Source: Rhodospirillales bacterium (GTDB lineage: Bacteria > Pseudomonadota > Alphaproteobacteria > Rhodospirillales > JASLQF01). Taken from it: 64,000 bases of DNA. A program made the translations under genes and the position numbers. This document shows, piece after piece, positions 37,547 through 44,700 of this stretch. Within the stretch, counting starts at the first letter, position 1. Every line of letters starts with the position of its first letter. Location of the stretch: positions 1 through 64,000 of the forward strand of contig JASLQF010000044.1 of assembly GCA_030744625.1 (NCBI GenBank), in the 5' to 3' direction. The notes under the pieces are model-generated. The model was given only the letters and a program-made list of their open reading frames with translations, made no database searches and was not told the origin of the DNA.

Positions 37547-37592
37547 AATCATAATTTGCGTCATTCGCAAATTATGATTGCGTAAAACGCAA
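37547..37592 (+). promoter_or_regulatory. Twin inverted-repeat operators upstream of accBC
   Basis: Site 1 has perfect 14-bp arms AATCATAATTTGCG and CGCAAATTATGATT around TCATT. Site 2 is TTGCG-TAAAA-CGCAA and overlaps site 1 by two bases. Both share the core TTGCG-T-N4-CGCAA, and their centres are 22 bp apart, about two helical turns. A possible -10 (TATGAT) lies within site 1. No T-run follows, so this is not a typical terminator for aroQ. Confidence 0.8.
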
Positions 37593-37635
37593 ATTCCTCT
37601 TGAAAGACGCCGCCTTCCCTGGCAGGATGGTAACC

Positions 37636-38307
37636 ATGAAGCTCTCCGAATACCTTGCCGATAGGGCAATTACCGCATCCGACCTGGCCAGGGAGATCAA
37701 CCGCTCGGTTTCGACGGTGACGCGCATCGTTAACGGCGAAAGCAAACCGGACTGGTCGACCATGGCCCGCATCGACGACGCCACCGACGGCGCCGTCAAG
37801 CCCAACGATTTCCTACCGGCGGCGGGAGAACCGGCGCCAGAGGCCGAAACCGTGGGTTCCGTGGATGCCGATCTGGTGCGCGAGCTGGCCCGCCTGCTCG
37901 ACGAGACCGGCCTCTCCGAGATCGAATACTCGAGGGGCGAATGGCGGGTACGCGTCGCCAAGGCGCCGCCTGCCGCCGCCGCCGTCCCGGCCTCCGCTCT
38001 CGCGGTCCAGGAGCCGGAGGCGGCGCCTACCGAGGCGGCGGCGGACCCGACGGGCGAGGACTTCGCGGGGCATCCCGGCGTCATCACGTCGCCCATGGTC
38101 GGCGTCGTCTATACCTCGGAAAGCCCCGACACGCCGCCCTTCGTCAAGGTCGGCGACACGGTGACGGAGGGTCAGACCCTGTTGCTGATCGAGGCCATGA
38201 AGGTATTCAACCCGATCGTCGCTCCGCGCCCCGGCAAGGTGGCCCGCATCCTGGTCGGTAGTGGCGTGCCGGTCGAATTCGGCGAACCCCTGATCGTCGT
38301 CGAATAG
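37636..38307 (+). CDS. accB: HTH-AccB fusion: biotin carboxyl carrier protein with N-terminal DNA-binding domain
   Basis: Product of 223 residues. Residues 1-62 form a Cro/XRE-like helix-turn-helix (MKLSEYLADRAITASDLARE, then SVSTVTRIVNG, then a segment ending AVKPNDFLP). Residues from about 73 are a normal AccB: VDADLVRELARLLDETGLSE, an Ala/Pro linker, and a biotinyl domain with Lys189 in IEAMKVF. AccB carries carboxybiotin in acetyl-CoA carboxylase. The frame is open throughout with no stop between the parts. GTG codons 37852 and 37861 could start a short AccB. The twin operators lie 44-89 bp upstream, suggesting autoregulation. Confidence 0.9.
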   Translation: MKLSEYLADRAITASDLAREINRSVSTVTRIVNGESKPDWSTMARIDDATDGAVKPNDFLPAAGEPAPEAETVGSVDADLVRELARLLDETGLSEIEYSRGEWRVRVAKAPPAAAAVPASALAVQEPEAAPTEAAADPTGEDFAGHPGVITSPMVGVVYTSESPDTPPFVKVGDTVTEGQTLLLIEAMKVFNPIVAPRPGKVARILVGSGVPVEFGEPLIVVE

Positions 38308-38328
38308 GGGAAAGGCGGCACCGATCCG

Positions 38329-39668
<1,340 letters not shown>

Positions 39669-39672
<4 letters not shown>

Positions 39673-40355
39673 GCTTGCTGTCCGAGCGCGGCCAGTTGAC
39701 GCCCGAGCTGTTGCTGCGCGCCTACGCCGCCGGCATCTTCCCGATGGCCGAATCGCGCCACGACCCGAACATCTTCTGGGTCGACCCGGAAGTGCGCGCC
39801 ATCCTGCCGTTCGAGGAGTTCCGTGTCCCCCGCAGCCTGCGCAAGACCGTGCGCCGCGGCATCTTCGAGGTGCGCTGCGACACCGCCTTCGCCGACGTCA
39901 TCCGGGCCTGCGCCGAGGTCACCCCGGGGCGCCGCGACACCTGGATCAACGACGAAATCATCGCCGCCTACTCCGCCCTGCACGAACTCGGCCACGCCCA
40001 CAGCGTCGAATGCTGGCTCGGGACCGAGTTGGTCGGCGGCCTCTACGGGGTGGCGTTGGGCGGCGCCTTTTGCGGCGAGAGCATGTTCTCGCGCCACACC
40101 GACGCCAGCAAGGTGGCGCTGGTGCATCTGGTGGCGCGCTTGGCCCTCGGCGGCTTCACCCTCCTCGACGTGCAGTTCGTGACCGACCACCTGCGCCGCT
40201 TCGGCGTCGTCGAGATCCCGGCCCGCCGCTACCTGAGGCACCTGGGCGAGGCCCTCGAAGTACGCGCCGCCTTCCCTTGCGAGTTGCCGTCCGCCGAGGA
40301 AAAGGCGGCCCTGGAGGCGGTGCTGGACGGGGGCGCCGGCGCGTCGTCGAACTAG
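39669..40355 (+). CDS. aat: Leucyl/phenylalanyl-tRNA-protein transferase
   Basis: Adds Leu or Phe to N-terminal Lys/Arg of proteins to make N-degrons for ClpS-ClpAP. 228 residues with [66 protein letters not shown] (start of core) and [12 protein letters not shown]. clpS and clpA lie 21 kb away in this window, so the substrate-marking and degradation parts of the pathway are both present. Confidence 0.96.
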
Positions 40356-40390
40356 TTGACAAAACTATAAAACTAGTTCTATAGTTCTTT
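40356..40390 (+). promoter_or_regulatory. Palindromic operator-promoter of arsR
   Basis: A 24-bp near-perfect palindrome (AACTATA, then AAACTAGTTC, then TATAGTT; one mismatched pair) spans 40363-40386. TTGACA at 40356-40361 and TATAGT at 40380-40385 are -35 and -10 elements 18 bp apart. The arsR ATG lies five bases after the -10 and no ribosome site fits between, so the mRNA should be leaderless. A bound ArsR dimer would cover both elements. Confidence 0.85.
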
Positions 40391-40723
40391 ATGGCAAAGT
40401 CACGGCATTCGTTGGAGGAATTGGCGGCGCGCGCCCTTGCCGCGCTCGGCAACAGGACCCGGCTGCGCATGTTTCGCCTGCTGACCCGGGCCGGCCGGGA
40501 CGGCCTCGTCGTCGGCCAGGTGCAGCGCCACCTGGGCATTCCGGCATCGACGCTGGCGCATCATCTTTCCACCCTCGCCCAGGCTGGTCTGGTGGTCCAG
40601 GAACGGCGCGGGCGCGCCGTCGTGTGCACAGCCGATTTCGTGGCCATGAACGGGCTGACGGCCTACCTGACGGAACAATGCTGCACCGGTGTGCACCTGG
40701 AGGCGGAGGCCGACGCGGCATGA
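40391..40723 (+). CDS. ArsR-family winged-helix regulator
   Basis: Product of 110 residues: LGNRTRLRMFRLLTRAG, the recognition region GIPASTLAHHLSTLAQAGLV and a wing (VQERRGRAVVC). A C-terminal Cys pair (TEQCCTGVH) may bind metal or arsenite. It should repress its own operon and release on metal binding. The adjacent permease is the expected target. The usual alpha-3 ELCVC motif is absent. Confidence 0.92.
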   Translation: MAKSRHSLEELAARALAALGNRTRLRMFRLLTRAGRDGLVVGQVQRHLGIPASTLAHHLSTLAQAGLVVQERRGRAVVCTADFVAMNGLTAYLTEQCCTGVHLEAEADAA

Positions 40724-40745
40724 TTCTTTCCACGGATATGATCGC

Positions 40746-41777
40746 ATGAACGCCCTATACGCCGTCGCCGCGACATGGCCGAGAAAGGCCATGGAATTCG
40801 ACCGCGCCTGGCTCGCCGTCGGCGTCGTGATTGCGGCCGTCGCCGTGCTCGACCCGACGCAAATGCGGCCTTCCGCCGTTTTCACGGCCGTGGCCGTGGC
40901 CGGCGTGCTGCCGTTCCTGCTGCTGTCCGTGGCCATCGCCGCCTATGCCAAGGCGAGCGGCGCCGACAACCTGATCGGCCGCGCCTTCCAGGGGCGCATC
41001 GTGGCGATGATCGGTTTCGCCGCCGCCATGGGCGCGCTGTCGCCGTTCTGCTCGTGCGGCGTCATTCCGTTGATCGCCGCGCTGTTGGTCATGGGCGTGC
41101 CGCTGGCGCCGGTGATGGCGTTCTGGCTGGCCTCGCCGCTGATGGATCCCTCCATGTTCGTGCTGACGGCGGGCACCCTCGGCGGCGGCTTCGCCGTGGC
41201 CAAAACCGCCGCCGCGCTGGCCATCGGCGTGATGGGCGGCGCCGGCGTCCTGGCCCTGCAGCGCACCGGGCTGTTGCGGGCCGTGCTCCGCGACGGCGTT
41301 GGTGACGGCGGCTGCGCCGGCGCCCAGGTGCGCGCCCCGCAAGAGGTGGCATGGCGCTTCTGGCACCAGCCGGCACGGCGCGCCGCCTTCATGGCTGGCG
41401 CGCGCGACAACCTGCTGTTCCTCGGTAAGTGGCTGGTCCTGGCCTTCGTGCTGGAAAGCCTCATGCTGGCCTACGTGCCCGCCGAACTGGTGGCCGGCGT
41501 CGCCGGGGGAGACGGCGTCGGGCCGGTGATCGCCGCCACCGTGGTCGGCGTGCCCGCCTATCTCAACGGCTACGCGGCCTTGCCCCTGGTCGCCGGGCTC
41601 ATCGAGCAAGGCATGTCGCCGGGCGCCGGCATGGCCTTCCTGATCGCCGGCGGGGTGTCGTCGGTCCCCGCCGCCATCGCCGTCTACGCCCTGGCCCGGC
41701 CGCCCGTCTTCGCCGCCTATCTCGGCTTCGCCTTCGTGGGGGCGACGGCGGCGGGGCTGGCCTACGGCGCCCTTTGA
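40746..41777 (+). CDS. ArsP/DUF318-type permease
   Basis: Product of 343 residues with about eight to ten membrane helices. The signature SPFCSCGVIPL near residue 100 marks the PF03773 permease family, which includes ArsP organoarsenical exporters and other metal-related efflux proteins. A cytosolic loop (about 180-215) has a Cys (GGCAGAQ). The arsR gene ends 22 bp upstream, so they form one operon for metal or metalloid efflux (inference). Confidence 0.88.
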   Translation: MNALYAVAATWPRKAMEFDRAWLAVGVVIAAVAVLDPTQMRPSAVFTAVAVAGVLPFLLLSVAIAAYAKASGADNLIGRAFQGRIVAMIGFAAAMGALSPFCSCGVIPLIAALLVMGVPLAPVMAFWLASPLMDPSMFVLTAGTLGGGFAVAKTAAALAIGVMGGAGVLALQRTGLLRAVLRDGVGDGGCAGAQVRAPQEVAWRFWHQPARRAAFMAGARDNLLFLGKWLVLAFVLESLMLAYVPAELVAGVAGGDGVGPVIAATVVGVPAYLNGYAALPLVAGLIEQGMSPGAGMAFLIAGGVSSVPAAIAVYALARPPVFAAYLGFAFVGATAAGLAYGAL

Positions 41778-41802
41778 GCCGGCCCAGGAATCGACAGCGG
41801 CG

Positions 41803-42189
41803 TTATTCGTCGAGGCAGTCCAGCACCCAGACATCGTAGACCGGGTGGTGTACGGCGGAGAGCGCCGGGCTCGAGGCGAACATCCAGCCGCGGAAGACGC
41901 TGATCGCCGCCTCCCCCGGGCGCACCTCCCAGATATCGAGGAAGGCGGCGCTTTCCGGGGTTTCCTCGGGCGGCCGCTTGTCGCAGGTGCGGGCGATGAT
42001 CTGCAGGGTCCCGAAGCGCACGGTGCGCCCCACCGGCGCTTCGATGGTGGAGACCCGCGCCGTCACCTTGTCAAGGCCCTGCAGGAGCGCCACGTCGTAG
42101 GGTTCGGCGCGCCCCGGCGCCGTGGCCAGCACCAAGAGGATTGCCGCCAGGGCGGCGGCCAGGCGGCAGCCGGACATCCATGGGGACAT
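41803..42189 (-). CDS. Exported DUF2155 protein
   Basis: Product of 128 residues with a signal peptide (ending TAPGRAEP). It has the DUF2155 pattern: DVALLQGLDKVTARVSTIEA, VGRTVRFGTLQIIARTC, PPEETPESAAFLDIWE, VFRGWMFASSPALSAV and HPVYDVWVLDC. Two Cys probably form a disulphide. The function is unknown; the family is found in alphaproteobacteria, typically near aat and accBC. The ATG overlaps the methyltransferase stop (TGATG), with GGGGGAGGGG upstream. Confidence 0.93.
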   Translation of the reverse strand: MSPWMSGCRLAAALAAILLVLATAPGRAEPYDVALLQGLDKVTARVSTIEAPVGRTVRFGTLQIIARTCDKRPPEETPESAAFLDIWEVRPGEAAISVFRGWMFASSPALSAVHHPVYDVWVLDCLDE

Positions 42190-42968
42190 CACCCCTCCCC
42201 CACCTTGCGGGCGGCGAAACGCAGGCGAACGTAGTCGGCGGTCCAGCCGCCATCGGCGTCCTTGAGGCGGGGCTCCAGCCGGGCCCTCACCTCATCCAGG
42301 AAGGCCGGGCGCCCGTCCTCGGGCAGGGCCGAGAGGAAGCTCTCGGCGAAGGTCTCGAGCCAGCCGTCGATGCCGGTCGGCAACGCCGTCGGCCGCGCCA
42401 CGAGACGCATCGAGCAAACGTCGAAGCCGGCCTCCTCGAGGCTTTGCCGGTACTCGGCGGGAGCCGGAAAATACCACGGAAACAGGGCGTCGCCATCGAT
42501 GCCGCGGCGCGCCAGCGCGTCGGCGAGGGCGCTCCGGATGGCCTCCACGTTGCCCTCGCCTCCCATCTCTCCGACGAAGCGTCCGCCGGCCTTGAGGGCG
42601 CGCCAGACGTTGTCGATGACCGTTCGCGGGCAATGCATCCAGTGCAGGGCGGCGTTGCTGAATACGGCGTCGAACTCGCTCTCGAATTCGAGCTCGGCAC
42701 CGTCCATGACGCGGGCGTCCAGTCCCAGTTGGCGGGCCGCGGCGACCTGTTCGGGGCTGGCGTCGACGCCGACCACCGTGGCCCCGGCATTGGCCAGGCG
42801 CTTTGTCAGGACGCCGTCGCCGCACCCCAGATCGAGGATGCGTTCGCCCGGGCGCGGCGCCAAAAGCTCGACGACCGGCCGGCCGAGTTCGGGCACGAAG
42901 GCGGCGTTCTTGGCGTACCGCTCCGGATTCCAGGACTGCGATCGGAGGTGGTCATTCCTCCCCCGCAT
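42189..42968 (-). CDS. Trans-aconitate-methyltransferase-like SAM methyltransferase
   Basis: Product of 259 residues: RILDLGCGDGVLTKRLANAG (motif I), VVGVDASPEQVAAARQLG, FDAVFSNAALHWMHCP and GGRFVGEMGGEGN, which match the Tam group. The acceptor is unknown. It sits inside an otherwise membrane-associated operon; its start overlaps the end of the downstream-named mlaD gene by 17 bases, so the pair is translationally coupled. Confidence 0.9.
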   Translation of the reverse strand: MRGRNDHLRSQSWNPERYAKNAAFVPELGRPVVELLAPRPGERILDLGCGDGVLTKRLANAGATVVGVDASPEQVAAARQLGLDARVMDGAELEFESEFDAVFSNAALHWMHCPRTVIDNVWRALKAGGRFVGEMGGEGNVEAIRSALADALARRGIDGDALFPWYFPAPAEYRQSLEEAGFDVCSMRLVARPTALPTGIDGWLETFAESFLSALPEDGRPAFLDEVRARLEPRLKDADGGWTADYVRLRFAARKVGEG

Positions 42969-43422
42969 TGGACTCCGGCTTGCTGGTGGCCAGGAATATG
43001 ATCTCGCCCACCTGGTCCTCCAGGGAGCGGAAGTCCTTGGTCTTGGCGATGGCCTCTCCGGGTTCGAGGTAGGTCTTCTCGGTGCCCGGCTCGAGGCGCA
43101 CGTACTTGCCGCCGAGGACGCCTTCGCTGGCGATGCCGGCCACCGTGTCCACGGGCAGCTTGATGCCGTCGGCGACCGACATGGAGACGACGGCGTCATA
43201 GGTCTCGGCATCGATGCCGAGGTCGATGACGGTACCCACCTTGATGCCGCTGACGCGCACGTCGCTTCCCTTCTTGAGGCCGCCGACCTTGTAGAAGGCG
43301 GCCTTGACCTCGTAGCCCTTCACGGTCTCCGCTTCGGCCATGTTGTAGGCGAAGAAGACGAACACCGCGGCGACCGCCAAGACGACCGCCCCCATGACCG
43401 TTTCGATGATGTTCCTGCCCAT
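42952..43422 (-). CDS. mlaD: MlaD-like MCE-domain protein
   Basis: Product of 156 residues: N-terminal membrane helix (about 9-27), then one MCE domain (YEVKAAFYKVGGLKKGSDVR, GIKVGTVIDLGID, LPVDTVAGIASEGVLGGKYV) and a short helix (FRSLEDQVGEIIFLAT). MlaD rings in the inner membrane carry phospholipids between membranes with MlaFEB. MlaFE genes are not in view. Confidence 0.93.
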   Translation of the reverse strand: MGRNIIETVMGAVVLAVAAVFVFFAYNMAEAETVKGYEVKAAFYKVGGLKKGSDVRVSGIKVGTVIDLGIDAETYDAVVSMSVADGIKLPVDTVAGIASEGVLGGKYVRLEPGTEKTYLEPGEAIAKTKDFRSLEDQVGEIIFLATSKPESNAGEE

Positions 43423-43424
43423 GG

Positions 43425-43964
43425 TCAGTCGTCTCCTTCCTTACGGATGCCGCGGGAGTTATCGTCGGTGGCGGCGCTTGTTTTGCGATTGGCCTTGCCC
43501 TCGGCGATGATGAGGTCGAGAAGCTCGCCCACGATCATGGCGTCCTGGGTGAAGGTGATTTCGTCACCGGGTTCCAGCATGTCCTCCTCGCCACCCGGAT
43601 CGAGCACCACGAACTTGGTCCCGAACAGGCCGTCCGTATGGATGGCGACCGCCGTATCGGTGGGCAGCCGGACCCCGGCGTCGATTTGCATCTCGACCTC
43701 CGCCCGGTAATCGTCGTCGAGCCTCTGGCCACTGACGGTTCCCGCCTTGATGCCGGCGAGGTACACGTCGGCGCCCTCGGCGAGGCCGTCAACCCGGTTG
43801 AAGTTGGCGGTGAGCGTGTAGGCGCCGACCGCCGAGGAGACCCGGTCGCCGCCATAGGAGTAGGCGAGGACCAAGGCGAGCACGACGATGACCGCCCCTC
43901 CGTAGACGATTTCCCGCGCCTCGCGGGGCGACCATCGGACCTGGGCGCCAGGCTCGCCGCTCAT
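43425..43964 (-). CDS. Second MCE-domain protein, MlaD paralogue
   Basis: Product of 179 residues with a membrane helix near 22-42 and one MCE domain (LTANFNRVDGLAEGADVY, GIKAGTVSGQRLDDD, LPTDTAVAIHTDGLFGTKFV). The layout matches the next gene, but the sequences are quite different, so the duplication is old. The tail is polar. It may form mixed or separate lipid-transfer rings. Confidence 0.88.
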   Translation of the reverse strand: MSGEPGAQVRWSPREAREIVYGGAVIVVLALVLAYSYGGDRVSSAVGAYTLTANFNRVDGLAEGADVYLAGIKAGTVSGQRLDDDYRAEVEMQIDAGVRLPTDTAVAIHTDGLFGTKFVVLDPGGEEDMLEPGDEITFTQDAMIVGELLDLIIAEGKANRKTSAATDDNSRGIRKEGDD

Positions 43965-44317
43965 TCCGGCCGCCACGCCTGATAGTCGCCGGTGGCGGGG
44001 GCACGGCGGCCGCCGCGGTAGTCGTGGCCGCTCGGCCGGTAGGCCTTCGCCGTGCCGGTGAGGTTGGGCACGTGCTCCTTCTGCCACGGCCGCGGCTGGG
44101 CGGCGCTATCGCTGAGCGGCTCCTCGCAGGTGTGGTGCAACCAGGCATGCCACTCCGGCGGAATCTTCGAGGCCTCGGCGCCGCCCTTGTAGAGGACCCA
44201 GCGGCGCTCCCGCCCTTGCAGGCGGCGGCCCTTGCCCCGGTAGTAGCGGTTGCCGAACTCGTCGGTGCCGACTTGGGCACCCATGAGCCACGTGTAAATC
44301 ACGGTCCCGGTGTTCAT
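43961..44317 (-). CDS. NDUFA12-family NADH:ubiquinone oxidoreductase accessory subunit
   Basis: Product of 118 residues: [40 protein letters not shown] and a Pro-rich C-terminus ([20 protein letters not shown]). This matches B17.2/NDUFA12, a complex I subunit shared by alphaproteobacteria and mitochondria. The stop overlaps the MCE gene by ATGA. It heads the leftward operon. Confidence 0.95.
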   Translation of the reverse strand: MNTGTVIYTWLMGAQVGTDEFGNRYYRGKGRRLQGRERRWVLYKGGAEASKIPPEWHAWLHHTCEEPLSDSAAQPRPWQKEHVPNLTGTAKAYRPSGHDYRGGRRAPATGDYQAWRPE

Positions 44318-44410
44318 GGCGCCCCTTGCGTTACTTATTAACCCTTGAATACGGCCCGCGCCGCGGCGGCCGGCCCAACTATGGCACCAGGGTCAACCCC
44401 CGTCCAGCCC

Positions 44411-44470
44411 ACAGAAACCCACAGAAGCGCACAGAAACGCTCGGAAGCCCACGGAAGCGCACAGGAGCCG
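44411..44470 (+). repeat. Six 10-bp tandem repeats upstream of nrdJ
   Basis: Consecutive units ACAGAAACCC, ACAGAAGCGC, ACAGAAACGC, TCGGAAGCCC, ACGGAAGCGC and ACAGGAGCCG keep an exact 10-bp period. They lie about 75 bp before the nrdJ promoter. The spacing matches nearly one helical turn, so a stack of sites on one face or DNA curvature are possible. A simple degenerate microsatellite is the plain alternative. Confidence 0.75.
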
Positions 44471-44542
44471 ACGGCCGGTGCTCCCCGAAACGGGTGGTTT
44501 GCGACAGATTGTTCGAAAATTTGGGGCGCCGGCGAAATGTTC

Positions 44543-44625
44543 TTGCACCCCCGTCATCGCTTACTATATATAGGTGTTTTGCTGCTCTCGACCACGCGAT
44601 GTTGTATTTATCACAATATCTAGTG
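44543..44625 (+). promoter_or_regulatory. nrdJ promoter with two NrdR-like boxes
   Basis: TTGCAC (44543-44548) and TATATA (44565-44570) form a plausible promoter. Box 1, TACTATATATAGGT (44562-44575), overlaps the -10. Box 2, CACAATATCTAGTG (44612-44625), matches the NrdR consensus CACWATATATWGTG at 13 of 14 positions. Start-to-start distance is 50 bp, longer than the common 31-32 bp but near five turns. NrdR with ATP/dATP bound represses RNR genes. Confidence 0.75.
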
Positions 44626-44700
44626 GAGCGACGACTCAGGGAGCCTGGGGGCTCGCAAAAGGCCCGACGAAGGAAGGGCCCGAGCCGAAGTGGGGGAAAC

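Noticed and set aside
37547-37592. Terminator of aroQ
   Set aside because: The arms are AT-rich and no T-run follows on the plus strand; two phased copies of one core fit operators.
44411-44470. CRISPR array
   Set aside because: Units are 10 bp with no spacers; no cas gene is in the window.
44318-44700. Cobalamin riboswitch upstream of nrdJ
   Set aside because: I could not find the B12-box or the expected paired core; the NrdR-like boxes explain regulation better.
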